Assembly (NCBI GenBank): GCA_030704615.1
Contig: CM060731.1
Coordinates: 14,262,001-14,322,000, forward strand
DNA: 60,000 nucleotides
Direction: 5' to 3'
Origin: Takakia lepidozioides
Taxonomy: Eukaryota; Streptophyta; Takakiopsida; Takakiales; Takakiaceae
The first letter of the stretch is position 1. Every line of letters starts with the position of its first letter. The notes below the pieces were generated by a model that was not told the DNA's origin, ran no database searches, and saw nothing but the letters and a program-made list of their open reading frames with translations. Both the position numbers and the translations under genes were made by a program. This document shows, piece after piece, positions 12,480-26,000 of the stretch.

Positions 12480-15090
12480 TGTTGGAAAAATCCCTAAGCG
12501 AGATGTGATCTCTTGGAATGCCATGATTGTAGGATTAGCTCGGCACGGGCAAAGTGAAGAGGCTTCTCGTTACTTCCGAAGTATGCAACGAGAAGGCTTG
12601 AAGCCCAACAATGTCACCTTCATGAGCTGGATCAATGCATGTGCCAGCCCCACGGCTGTGGGTCTCTTCATGGGCCATGAGAATAACTTTCCATATGTTC
12701 TTTGAAAGTGGTCTGTCACTACCACTGCCACTGTTCCTCTGCCACTTTTGTTATATGTGTTGTACAACTACTGTGGGAGCTATGAAGCTGGTGGGGAATG
12801 GTCACAGCTTGTCACTGTTGCACAAGATGAAGCTGAATCAGATGGTCCGACTTCATGATTGATCAACACCATGTCTCAACGAAATGTGGTCTTATGGAAT
12901 GTGATGATTGGAGGATATACCTAGAATCAGTGTGGTTCGGAGGATTTCAAGATCTACGAGCAAATGGTACAAGAAGAGGTGATAGCCGATTAGGTCGCAA
13001 TCTATGCATGTGCCAACCTTGAAGCCCTGGAAAAGGATAAAGAGGTCCATTCTAACATCATCAAAGCTAGAATTGCTCCAGATATGTCCATCATTTGCAA
13101 GAACGCACAAAATATAAAAGACCTTGCAGCTGGAAAGCACGTGCATGCCCACATTATCTGAAATGGATTCAAGCCATATGTCTGTATATAGAACACCTCA
13201 TCAACATGTATGCCAATTGTGGGAGTGTGGTGGATGCACACGAAGTGTTTGAGAGAATTTGTGAACGAGATATGGTTACTTGGAGTATGAGAATGGTAGG
13301 ATATGCCAGACATCAATGTGGTAAAGAAGAATTTGAGATCTATAAGCATAAGTGAAATGTGATCCCTTTCAACATGATGATTGCAGAATATGCCCAACAT
13401 GGGTTTGGTAGGGATGCTTTCCAGATCTATGAGCAAATGCAATGGGAAGAGGTGTTGCCCAACAGGGCCACATTTGTTTGTGTTCTAAATTTGTGTGCTG
13501 GCCTAAGAGCGGTGGAAAAGGGCAAAGAAGTCCATGTTGATATTATCAAAGCTGGAACTGTGCCAGATATCATTCTGGATACTGCCCTTGTTGACACGTT
13601 TGCCAAATGTGGAACATAAAGAATGCACATGAGTATGCACGGGAAGCTTTCCATATGTATGGAAAATGCAAGAGGAAGGGGTGGCACCTGGTAGGGTCAC
13701 TTTCATTGTGTTCTCAATGCATTGTGAATTGGTCCATGTTGGCCTCATCGAAAATGAAAACCGGTTAGACATCGTTCTGGAAACTGCCCTTGCTGACATG
13801 TATGCAAAATGCAGAAGCTTGGAGGAAGCACACCAAGTATTCAACAATGTGGCTCAACGAGATTTGGTCTCATGGAATGCTACAATTGCAGGATATGGAT
13901 AACATGGATGGTGTGAGGAAGCCCTCCAACAATTTGAACAAATTCAATAGGAGGTTTGAAGCAAGATGGTGTCACATTTATATCTCTTATTTCTTAATGT
14001 AGTCATGCAGGATTAGTGAAAGAAGGCCGTCACTACTTCGATTCTAGGAGTCAAAATCATAGCCGATACATTAGAGCATTTTGTCTGCATGGTGGACTTC
14101 TTGGTCATGCAGGACGATTAGATGAGGCTGAGGACTCCATTAACAAAATGGCGCCAATTGAACCAAGTGCTTCGGTGTGGGGGCCCACACTTGGTGCCTG
14201 TAGAATTCATGGTAATGTGGTGCTAGCACAATGTGCAGCTGGTCGGTGGGAGGAAAAAACAATTGTGAGAAAAATGACGGAGGAGAAAGGTGTCAGAAAA
14301 GAGCAAGGGCGCAGCTGCATCGAGGTCAACAACCAGGTGCATACATTGCAGAAGACAAAGTGTATATGCAAATACAGGGGATCCATGCAGAGTTGACAAG
14401 CGAGTCTATGCCGAAATCAAGATAATTGGATTTGAGTCAGATCTCCCAAGTAAGCAATGGCGCTCTTGTCAGCATGTATTGCAAATGCAGGAATATAGTG
14501 AATGTGCACCAAGTTTTTGACAATATGCATACACGAAATGTGATTTCATGGACTGCGATGATTGCAGGACTAGCTAAGGAAGGGCATAGCGGTGAGGCAA
14601 TTGAATACTTTCAACGAATGCAACAGACACGCGTGAAGCCTAACAACGTCACCTTTATGAGCACCCTCAAAGCATGTGGCAGCCCAGCAGCTCTGGAAGA
14701 GGGCAAGCATTTCCATGCGAGCATCATCAAGGCTGGATTTGAGTCAGATTTCCTTATGGGCACTGCCCTTGTCAGCATGTACTACAAGTGTGGGGATGTG
14801 GTGGGTGCAAGCCAAGTGTTTGACAAAATGCCTAGGCGAGATGCGATATGATGGAATGTGATGATTGCAGGATTAGTTCAGCAAGGGCAATTCCAAAAGG
14901 CAACTGAATTCTGGCAGCGAATGCAACGAGAAGGCTTGAAGCTAAATTGATCAGCATCCTCAATTCATGGGCCAACCCACTAGCCCTGGAATCATGCGGA
15001 CATAGTTGAGGCTGGACTCGAGTCGGTTGGCCAGGTGGCCAATGCCCTTGTCAACATATACTGCAAGTGCATGGGTTTTGTGAATGCATG
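12480..15090 (+). pseudogene. Decayed PPR (PLS/E-class) genes, at least two in tandem
   Basis: PPR motifs are spread over several frames and broken by stops and indels. Examples are RDVISWNAMIVG near 12500, KGKEVHVDIIKAG near 13530, VSMYCKCRNI and RNVISWTAMIAG at 14440-14560, and DKMPRRDAI followed by a stop at 14850. An E-type region at 14080-14360 (HAGRLDEAEDSINKM, WGPTLGACRIHGNV, RSCIEVNNQVHTL) ends one gene; it has lost about 30 residues relative to the intact gene at 28-31 kb and has no DYW domain. PPR motifs then resume at 14426, so a second gene was fused behind it. Longest open pieces: 13359-13619, 13666-13902, 14016-14396 and 14426-14851. Confidence 0.85.
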
Positions 15091-17940
15091 CCTCCTCAAG
15101 GGCATAGCTGTTTTAGATACCTATCCTTATAGTAGGTGGGCGTACGATTGTTAACCCCCATTGTTCAATGTGGGAGGGAGATATTTTAATGGACTCAACT
15201 TTGACTTGCTGCATTGGCTCAACTGGCACATTAAATCCATTTTTTTGTCAGTATCATGCACCCATAAAAGGTTTTCAACTGAATTATTTGACCAAAAGGT
15301 GGCATGTCTGGTTTTCCTTGCTTCCACTGGGATATCATGCTTGTGTTCATGATATGCATACTATGTCCTTGTCACTACCTAAGAGAACCACTTATGGACT
15401 TCCATCCTCATAAGGATGTGAAGATGCCTAAGAACAATATACGTGGGGTTGCTCATGGCTTGGACTGGCATGCAACAGTCTCATGGACTTGCGATTGTCA
15501 GCAGATAAAATCATGGAATGGATCCATGCATGATTGTTTTTACATCCAAGTTGGAGAGCCACAACAACTTTAGGATGAATCATACCGTACATAATGTATA
15601 TTGGGAATGAATGAAGATTAGAAGTTATCATACTATGAATGAAACACATACAGAAAGTATGAGTGCATATGTGCATATAGTGCCTATACACTGATGTTGA
15701 CTTATGAGTGTTGTCTGCACACTGTGCTATTTGTAGTAAGAATAAAGTAGTCGAAATCCAAGGTTCTGTTCTCTTTATAATTCATTGCAGCCGGAGAAGC
15801 ACGGAAATGGTGATGACCCACAAACAGAGGAAGAGTAGCTGTTGGCCAGCAGTGGCATCAACCCTCACCAGGCCGAGATCCCCTCCATGAAATTCATGTG
15901 CAGAATTCACGACTTCACGTCTCACATGAGATAGTGTAGGAAACGTGGGGAATATATGGCCAGATTCCAGAGAGAATGCAGTAGCAAACATTGGTGGGAA
16001 TGGGTCATGGATGACCACCATGCCAACAGCCAATGTCTTCAAACAGTTTCAGGAAGCTGCCCTACAGGTAAATCTCATCCCATTTTGGAACCCCAAATGA
16101 GTACCAAACCTACAACCAACACACATGTGACTGAAACCATCTGGCCCTATCTTAGGTTGGTTTGTTACTGGGTTTGAAGGGTCCAAGCATTGGCTTGATA
16201 AAAAAGATCGTGCTTTGACCCCTTGTTGCCACTCACATTCTGGGCATGAGGCAAGTCACCATGCACTATCACTGTTGGTTCCAAATGCCACCAACGATGG
16301 CTCAAAGAGTTCCAAATGAGTTGGTATCTATAAGATGGATTTATATTAAAGGCAGGGAAATTGCTGTGGTACATAAATCAGTTACCCGCGTTGGTCTGTA
16401 AGGCTTACTAGTCCCTTGGTCCCTGGTGACCATGGGGCTCGACCTGGAATTACATCAGCAATGCCATCACCGGATTTTCTTGCAATGACCTCCATGGGCT
16501 GGCTGCCAAATAGTAGGCACCTTTGGAGGATTGTGAGAGACAGTGGATGACCATAGGTGCCTAATCAATGAGATGGAGTTCAGAGCAACACATTATGGAA
16601 ATGGTGCATATGGAGACACAAATCAATTGTACATTTAATTAATAATGGGAGCGCACATAGTTTGTATGAACGCCTCATTTGTTGTCTCTGGGGTTGTGTT
16701 TTTCTTTTGCCAGTGATTCATAGGAAGCTGAAGCAAGTGGCTAATATCTTCTGGCAGCTTTTTAAAAATGTAGCCAGTTTTTCAGCTTCACATGTTTGAA
16801 TCATCTTCTTTAATAAAGTTTAACAGAGTTTTTCAGCTTTGACGCACCAGGTTTATGTACCCTTGCCCTCGTGTAGACCTCGCATATGAGGGACTCGTAT
16901 TCATCAGTATCATATGTCTCGTGGTATTCCCTCCGGTTCTCTATCATTTTGCTCTCCTTCATCGTGATAGCTACTTCTGCCAGCACTTGTAGCAGTGTGA
17001 AAACCTACACAGCCAATGCCTAGCATAAATCCTCAGCAAGGTATAAATGATGCCTACTGTAATTGCATGCATAGTTGCAACTGAACCCAACCCTAAACCT
17101 TTGACAATGGTGTGCATGTCATTTATCCTAAACCCTAAACCCCAAAACATCATGAGTGGACTGCAGATTATATGAAATATGTCAATATGGAGAGTGATCA
17201 TGGACCAAAGTAGTGACCTAAGTTGTTCTGGAAGGAAAAAAAAACGATAGAACATATGTGTACATCCTTGGAGCGAGCCATTGAATTATGGAAAGTGATG
17301 CCCGAGGTCGCCTTCAATTCTTGTAATACAACATTAATAAAAAATTGCATGGTCGGCAGCTTTATGCCTTACCAGTCTCCCCAAGTCCCGAAAGTATCAG
17401 CAAAGTAACAAACTCTTCACCTCAGCTCCATATGAAACCCACTCTCCACCTTAGCTCCATGTAAAAGCTTGCATGAAGTGCCCAAAACTAGCAAAATAGC
17501 CCCACTTTTGCACTTTGCTAACTACTATAGTGAGAAAATGAGACCCGAGTCACAATATGCAGATTTGTGAACCTATGCATTCAATATATGTGAAAGAACC
17601 AACAAAGAACGATTGGGTTTCAAATGCTCATTGCAAAGCTCACTCACCTGCAAAGTACAACCTGGAGGAAGAGCAGAATGAAGATCCGGAGAAGACAAAT
17701 GACAAAGTCGATCGTTTTGGAGCGATAATAAGGACCTGCACGCAAGAAACGTTTGGAGCGCAAGCGTTGGAACCTCTGAACATGGCGACCACATCCTGCA
17801 TCGTAGCAGGATTGCCCACTGCTGTCCACAAAATTGACGTGCACGACGGGACGCAGTACGCCAACCCCAACAATAGCAACGAAAGCGAGAGCTGGTACGT
17901 GTATTCTCCACCTACCCTCATCATTTTACATGCAATGGCA
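15091..17940. other. Intergenic, no supported gene
   Basis: ORFs are short and unassignable. A minus-strand hydrophobic reading frame at about 17644-17890, ending in a plausible donor, was noted but not placed in any family. Confidence 0.45.
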
Positions 17941-18194
17941 TGCATGGGGAGGATGAAGGCATGCATGGGGGATGGAGGGCGATGCCATGCATGAGGGCGG
18001 GATGGGAGGATGCATGAGAGGGCACATCTCATGTCCCGGCAGCGGGAACATGAGGCATGGGAGGGCGTGCCGCGCGGTAGCGGCCTCCCGGTCTGCGGGC
18101 GATGGAGTGGGGGGTGGGCGTGGGGTGGCAGGGGGTCCACACGGCTGAACCGGCTCCCTCGCATTCAACTCCAGGGCCCCATCTAATGCTTGGC
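17941..18194 (-). repeat. Interspersed GC-rich repeat, copy 2 (inverted)
   Basis: Reverse complement of the copy at 11679-11924, with the same start (GCCAAGCATTAGATGGGGCC on the minus strand). It has an extra GGCCGCTACCGC-like block absent from copy 1. The two copies are 6 kb apart in opposite orientation. Confidence 0.75.
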
Positions 18195-19246
18195 GAAAGT
18201 ATGTTGATATGGGTGATGAATTCAGGTCAGGCTTCCTATTGTTGACAATGACTGTCTCGTCTGACACGGATTGCTAGTTAGCACAGTAGGGGTTCAAATG
18301 TTGATTAATCCGTCACATGGGTCAAGGTGAGAAACATTGCATTTCCTGCATCAACAATTCAACACAAAACAGCATAAGCTTCAAGATCACCACCTTATTC
18401 TAAACCAATTCCAGTCCATTATGAATGCCCTGAAGGTCTTTGGTAGGAGGGTTAGATATTCCATGAGCATGAGTGCACACCCATTTCATGATAGCGTAAG
18501 GTAATAGGCTTTGATATTGAAAAACAAATTCAACCCTTATGGCCTGTTTAGGGCCTTTGTTCCTTTGTTGTTCCTTTGTTGTTCCTTTGTTTTCCACCGT
18601 GAATAATGTTCAGATAATGTTCAAAGTTTACATATTCCAAGGACCAGTATACCACTGTTGTATTTGCTTCTTTGAAATGCACTCTTCAACTAGGGATTTT
18701 GATTTTCAAAGTTTCAAGTTTCCTTATTGAAGCTCCCCCTTTGCAGGATTTTAATCCAGAGCTTGAAGCAGTCTAGAAATGACATTGCGCGGAGGCCATT
18801 CCGGTCACACCACCCTAATTCACAGTGCAAAACTTCAGGAAAGACAATCTCACGAATGGACACATATGTAGAGATAAAGCCTGATAAACAGTTTGCGGGA
18901 TGTGACTAGTATGGAGGGTGCTCAATATTTCTCTTGCACACCAGGTTTGTGAGAGTCCTAAAGTGATACCTCCATGATAGATCTCCCTCTAATCAAAGAT
19001 TTGTGTGCTCCCATTTATAGCAACACACATCTGACAGGCTTCTCTAGTTCCTACAGGAAGGGAAGGCAGTCTAATGTTCGGACTTAAGACTGCCAAGACT
19101 GCCAAGCTAGATGCAATATGCTTTCTGTAAGAGGGAGGACTGACCTTATCTTGTTTATTATAGGTATGTACAGGTGTGTTGATGAATTCTGAAGAAGGCG
19201 CTTTGTCATCATATGCATGGTACAAAACATGATATCCATCTAGAGT
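18195..19246. other. Intergenic, no supported gene
   Basis: No recognisable coding sequence. A short tandem of the pentamer-like TTGTTCCTT occurs at about 18558-18590. Confidence 0.5.
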
Positions 19247-20068
19247 TCATGCTTTTCTAGGCTTAGATATCAGTGATATTACAGGAAAGGGGGCAGGAGA
19301 TGACTGGAAAGAACAGTTAGCCAACCTCCCCATCGGATTCATTCCATTGATGTGCTTCCCCCATCTTTTGCTCATAGGTCTCCAAAGCCTCCATCCCATG
19401 TCCCTGCCGTGCATACCCTGCAAGCATCGCACTCCACGACACCACATCTCGTTCAGCCATAGTGTCGAACACTCCCTTTTCATCCTAGATGCACCCACAT
19501 TTTGCATACATGTCCACCAGGGTATGGTTCAGAATGACATTTGATACAATTCCACCTCTGAAGATGTCGCCATGGACCTCTTTCTTCTTTTCCAGAGCTG
19601 CCAGGGCAGTGTTTATAATGACATTGGGTACAATTCCAGCTTTGATGATACCCCATGCACCTCTTTGCCCTTGTCCAGGGCTCAATGCACCCACATTTTG
19701 CATACATGTCCACCAGGATATCGTTCAGAATGACATTTGGTACAATTCCAGCTTTGATGATACCCCATGCACCTCTTTGCCCTTGTCCAGGCTCGATGCA
19801 CCCACATTTTGCATACATTTCCACCAGGGTATGGTTCAGAATGACATTTGGTACAATTCCAGCTCTGAAGATGTCGCCATGGACCTCTTTCCCCTTTTCC
19901 AGAGCTGTCAGGGCAGTGTTCAGAATGACATTTGGTACAATTCCAGCTTTGATGATATCCCCATGTACCTCTTTGCCCTTGTCCAGGGCTGCCAGGCTTG
20001 CACAAGCATTGCAAATGCACACAAAGTGGCCGGGCTTCACCCCCTCCCCCATCATTTGATCATAGGTG
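19247..20068 (-). pseudogene. PPR gene fragment with scrambled tandem modules
   Basis: On the minus strand the frame at 20103-19480 reads DQMMGEGVKPGHF, then repeated blocks of the type KGKEVHGDIFRAGIVPN and VEMYAKCGCIEP. Only the second half of each PPR triplet was amplified, so motifs are out of register and change frame (for example TRAKRCMGYHQSWN). More PPR residue follows at 19507-19400 in another frame. It lies just downstream of the tRNase Z stop on the same strand. It closely resembles the intact gene at 28-31 kb and is probably a degraded paralogue. Confidence 0.8.
19491..20005. repeat. Tandem array of partial PPR modules (about 111-112 and 84 bp periods)
   Basis: The core GTACAATTCCAGCT recurs near 19545 (variant), 19630, 19742, 19854 and 19938, with spacings of about 85, 112, 112 and 84 bp. 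The longer units contain CACCCACATTTTGCATACAT, at 19491, 19687 and 19798. The units are nearly identical, so the expansion is recent. Confidence 0.85.
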
Positions 20069-23000
20069 TCAGCCGGTGTTATGATCCTCACTTGATTTCC
20101 CACAGTCAGAATCTGAACTAGGCCACCTTATGTGTGTGGAGGTTTTCCTCTCTGGGGGCATGGATTGGGTTCCAACTGCCCTACTACCCACAGGTGATTC
20201 AATCTCACTACATTTGAAAGTTGAAGTAAACCCTTTCATGTCTCTAATTCGATTAGCCCTAGTTTCTGCTTTCCTGACAAACGAGTTATCTCGTGGAGAA
20301 TTCAGCAACCAACTGCTTTGATTGTTAAATTGTGATGGTATTATTACCTTTCTTTGACGAGCTCTAGTTTTAGGGAAAGATACAGCCTGGTTATGATATA
20401 CTAAGTTGGAGGAGACAAGCTGGGCATCCACATCTTGGGCACTCCTCTCAGGAGGTGAGAAGGTAAGGGTGAGAAGGGGTAATAAAAGAGAGCTCAAACT
20501 CAGCATGGAGCTGTGAACAACCATACCATCAAAAGCCAGGCCTACGTTCTTGTGTTTTGAGGTATCCATCTCCACAACCTGCCATACAATATCACAGTCC
20601 CCTCATTAGAAGGCAGTCTAAATCCATCCCAACGTTCGGAGTGTCTCATAATACTCAAAAGAACTGATAACATCCACAAGCAGCTCCGCAAAATAGCAGC
20701 GCATACCTGTGGATAGCGCTGACTGAAGTGGGTAAGGATAACATGTTGAGCTGCCATTCGCAGGCCAATATCAAGGGCCTCCAGTACAGTGCTGTGGCGC
20801 TTGCGCAGTGCATGATCAGCCAAACTCTCCTCAAAGGTAGCCTCATGTATAAGAAGAGTGCAGCCAGCCCCAGCTTGGACCAATCGTGCACATGGCCTTG
20901 TATCTCCTGAATAGACCACAGACCACCCGCTCTTGCCATGCACTACCAAGCCGTAAGCTTCATAGCAGTGGTCAACCGGAACACTACACATGCTTTGAAG
21001 CTGCATTTGATTGAGCACCCCCTGAAGTTGAGCTTTTGCTGCATCTTGATGGTCGACACACTTGTTATACGCCCCAGAGAGTCTGTGGCAGTTGACAAAA
21101 GAGAAACTTGGGAGACGGTGCCCCATGGCCTCCCATACGCAGGCCACCTGGATATCCACAAGTTTATAAGTTGATCTGACCCTAGAAATTTGCAACTCAT
21201 AGCATGTTGCAAAGCAAAGTCAGCGGCTACAAATAGATTTGGCTGTTCGCATCCAACTTGACGTCATGATGGATCACAGAGAAAAAAAATGAAGAGGACA
21301 GCTTACCTCTAATAAGACGTGCTTTTCTGCCACTATTTTCCAACTAGTCTTAGGCTTTATTCATCCATAGTTTGAAGCGAAAGCAGAGTGACTAATGCAA
21401 ATTTACAATCCGCAAGGGATGAAGCTGATCCTTGCCAGCTATAAACACTGAATTGTCGAAGCCAAAGTTATTCAAACAAGCCTGAGGGCATCTCATGACA
21501 CAATAGGTAGATGGATCTGGATGTACCTCAAATACCCAGTTCCTTACAGCAGAGGGCCCCACGATAACCAATGGTGTGGCTCCCATAGGCCGGGCCTGAA
21601 TAAGAGACAAGATTCCCAACACATGGTCCGCATGCTTATGAGACAACCACACACACTCCAGAGATGCCACCACTGCAGAGGCTCCTTCTTCACTAAATCT
21701 ACGTATAAGTTGCCCGAGCACTCCTTCCCCTGCATCCAGCAACATGGCATGCTTGCCACTGCCAATCTGAAGAAGAATTCCACTGCTCCCTCTAAATTTG
21801 CTGGGCTCTGCCGAGCCTGTTCCCAAAAACAGTATCTCAAAATCAGTCTCTGCTTGACAATCCTGCCCAAGGATTGAGTTGGCAACCTGTTGTGTGGGGC
21901 CACGGAGAGCTGACGATGATCCCCTTTGCTTGGCATGACAACCATTTCCAGCTGTAAGCCTCTTGCCCTCATTCGCAAACTCAACACTGTCATGTCTGCA
22001 AGGTATTCCAGAGGATAAACATCCGTGGGGGTAGTCACCATTACATGCGCCAGTTGAAAGGTTATATCTATAGCTGTCATTTCCCCCAGACAAATTCCTG
22101 ACTCGCAGATCACCATATTTGCTCTGTGTAGCTGTATTTTCTGACAACACCATCTTCTCCCCCTGCAAAAGCTTCTCTCTTATGGAGGCAGCAGCCAGCT
22201 GGTTAGCACTAATAACAACCTTGGGCACAACACTGGACGCCATATCTTTTGTCTTTGCTACAGTGATTGCTGCCTGTAGGTGGGGTATGGTCTGCTTTAG
22301 ACCCTCCTGGATTACCTGGGTGTTCAGATCCTTTGGGCATTCTGAGTAGTCCATAATAGTTCGAACCCCATCCACCCCGGAATCAAAAACAATGCGCATA
22401 AGCATAGAAGCCTCCCATATCAATTTGCTGCCATCAGCCTCCTCGATTGAACTGTTGTGACAGGGGGCCGAGGTAGAAGGAGCCACATCAAAAGGTAGAG
22501 GGAACATTTGTCGGTCAACAACATTCAGCTTTGCTAATGTCTCCAAAGAAGAGCAAAATCCAAATTTTGGGGAGCACCCTTGAACAAAAACATGTGGAGA
22601 TAACACACCGCCCCCCTGCGTCCACTCAGAATAGCGAGCCGATTTGATAACAGAATAAGGAGATAGATGAATGACTGCAGAGACTGAGTGAGACGTGCCA
22701 TCACTGCTGCTTTTGCTTCCTTGCAGCAATGAAGAATCTTTAGTGACCGATGCTGAAGTAGTACCTTGACAACGTCTGTAAGTGCATGCCTGCACACACC
22801 GTAGTACAGGATGTGACAGAAGGCTCTCCAATGACTCTGGGCTCTTACAGTCAACCACAAGGAGACCGGTACCCAACTTCTTGAAGATACAAACGAAGCC
22901 AAGCACTGAATTAGAGGATGTCTTGGCCAAAGTCTCCTTTTGCTCTGACGGCAATTTGAACTCGGCACTGACGATTGGACTCACCTTTCCACAAGGGTCT

Positions 23001-26000
23001 CTCGCAAACACGGGGTTTGAATCATCTGCAATGTCAGGCAGCTCGAGTCTGGGTGCATTCTGAACCAACCAGCCATATGCTGTTGCTGCATGCACAGGTG
23101 ATGAGCCATTGAAGGAATCCAAGACACTGAGAGAAGGAGCTTTGGCACCATTTGCACCATGGGAGACCGGGCTCAGACCTATCCCTGTGTCAAGGATTCC
23201 ACCAGAGTCCACCTTTACTGGTTCATCCAGTTTCATCTGCCTTCCTGAGTCTGAAACTTGAGCAGGCTGGCCACAAGGGCAATGAGTGCCCGAGGTCATT
23301 GCAACTTGGTCAGAGTGCAGAAGGGACTCACTTACCTGGCTATCACTCCGACATGCCTCCTTGAGATGTGAAAGTGCCACATTTTTTAATCCTCGAGCCC
23401 CCCCACTCCTTGTAAAAATGGCATCCAGTTGAGAGAAAAGACGATATGGGCTGCTAGCTGAGTCCCCAGCCAGGGCATCATCCTTTTTTCTTCTCTTTGG
23501 ACAGTCTTGCAAGCAATCAGTAGTGAGCTTTCTATCTCGGCTTTGTTTGGTACTGGCACTGTCACAGCTGCTGCTCAAACTTTCACTTTCATCTCCACCA
23601 ACTCTGGGCTGGCTGACCGTAGCAACACTTTCAACCCTACAGTCAAAACCTACTTCACTTTTCAGAACTCTTCCATGGTTGGTGGGGCTTCCAAGAGAGT
23701 CATGCTTTCCATCAGAGCCCATTGAGTTTGTTGAGTGAGACTCCATAGAACTCTCTTCCTGGATGCTGCTCCCGCTGCTGGTTGTAGCCCGGATAGTAGG
23801 GCATGCTTGTTCTGGCACTTTCTCCTTGAAAATAGCAGTGGGGGCGTAAAGGCACCATGGACAACCGAGAGAGGAATTACCTGCCAGAAGAGGCACGACA
23901 ACAATGTGTTCATCCTCAAACACAGGGACCTGGCCACTACATCTGCAATCACTCACCAAAACCTGCAGACCAAAAAATGTAATTTGAAAGTGAATCTCAA
24001 GGAACGTGCACATACCAATTGGTGCCAAGTGTGAGTACAAGTATAAATAAAACCATGATACACCACTCACTTGAAATGCATGTGATTTTTCTCCTTGATT
24101 GTATGAACATCTTTACATTGCAATATGGCCATATATCCCCCAGCCGGATCAAAGCACCACACAACTGACCTGGTATTCTGCAGAGACTAGGATATGAATG
24201 GTACTCTGATGGGCATCTATTAATTTGTGCCCAAAAAATGCATATAGCACAACAAATGATAGGTAAACCAAAGAGAAATGGCAGATGCCTAGCAGAAGCA
24301 TTGTATTTCAAAAGAACTTGCAAAGGAACAAGCAGGACCTTGGGATGGCGCCAGCAAAATATATGACGCAGTGAGTGTGCATAAGCAGCTGTGCCGGGTG
24401 GTCCTATGAGCTGCATCTGCCCATGCCCATCCTGAGCCAGCCTCAACAGCAGACCCCCTAGCCCTCCCTGGCACATAGATCCAGAAGCCTGCATTAGAAC
24501 TCTCTTCTCTCTCTTCCTATCTTCCACCCAAACAACGTCTTATGAGTACATTCTCTTCCGCCCAAACAAATAAACAGATGCAGAGAGGAAAAGGAGATCG
24601 TAATTCCCCGATGGGTGGGCAGCCTGAAGACAATGTACATTTCCTGATACATTGTCCGGGGTATTCTCACCAGAGAATGACCCTCCTCAGGAACATCAAG
24701 AACATTGTTCCTGCACCTCCATTTCACCAACTTTGAAAATCTCTAGGCTGAGCTAAAGCCCTGGCCCTGTTGGGGTCTATTGCTGCGCAGCTCACACACA
24801 ACACATCTATGCTTGTTTGAGGGGCTGATATCTGGAAAGCCCAAACTAATTGTCTATACCAAGGTAAGTCCCACTACCGGAGTGAGCCCCTCACAAAGAT
24901 AGTGCCTGTTCCCTTTTGTTCCCCCCAAAACTGGGTCTGTGACCACAGGCTTGTAGTCACGGCAGAAAACGTCTTATGAGTACATTCTTTCTCTAGTTGG
25001 AAAGATTCATGAAGCAAGGACGAACACTCATTTCCTCAATTCTTTGTCTGCTGTTAGAGTGTTTTATGGGACGAAGTAGATACTCTGGTCTTCTTCAAAA
25101 CTACTCCCTATCAGAAGTATGCAGTTTTGAATGGTATAGTTGCTCGGCTACTAGCTTGGAATGGAATTGAATGCACATGGATCTGTCTTCTGAACATGTT
25201 GGAGTTACTGTACAACAATTTATTCTGTTTGTCTCCTTTCCATAGATCCTTCAGTTAACTTTTTCCAGACTCCTGTCCTAAGTTCTTCAAGGCTCCTGTG
25301 GAGTTTATAAGGTCTCTCTCCTGCTTGTTGTCTGTATCAAACGGACACTGATGGAGAGTGCAAGGAGTTCAGGGCTACAAGTTTAGGGCTGGATTTGAGT
25401 TTAGCATTGAGAGATTTCAGATGAAGGTCAGTTTAAAAAGAACTTGTGGATTTGGCCAGGCTCTCCAAAACAATTATTCATGACCTGGCATGTGGAAGGT
25501 TTTTGGGAGGAAGAATTTTCGTCCAGCCCTGTAAGTGACAATAAGGCATAAACCCATGTTCCTGAAAAGTAGATTTCAGGAACAACTCCCTTCTTGAGGA
25601 TAGTGCTGTGAGTGTTCAAACCTAATGTGTTCCCAGGTGAATGTTAGATACGGCATTTTCTTGAGGGCACAGGATATTAACCCTCGCAGACCCAGTTGTA
25701 CAGTTCAACCAACCAAGGTGTAAACTTGGTCCGCAATTGCCATTGCGTTCAGAAACAGCCGATGCAATCAGTTAAAGGATTGATTAACGGTTCAAATGAG
25801 AACTGGCAGCTACCTTAATGAAGAGCTGGTCAGTACGGGTGTCGGAGAGATGTATAGACAGCCGGAGAAACTCACAGCTGATTGGGGAAGAAGAGATGTG
25901 AGAAGCACACACGAGAGGCGGGCAGAAGGGCGCAGCTTGTGTTCCAAAGCTAGGCGCGCAAAGCCTTCCGGCACATTGATGAGATATTGTGCAGCCCCTG

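Noticed and set aside
19489-20121. Plus-strand 210-residue and 134-residue repeat proteins
   Set aside because: Antisense translations of the PPR-derived tandem array.
21392-21406. Stop codon ending the large tRNase Z ORF at 21392
   Set aside because: The downstream catalytic motifs (SGDTRP, HEATFE, LTHFSQRY) lie further on in the same orientation, so the exon must splice out before this stop.
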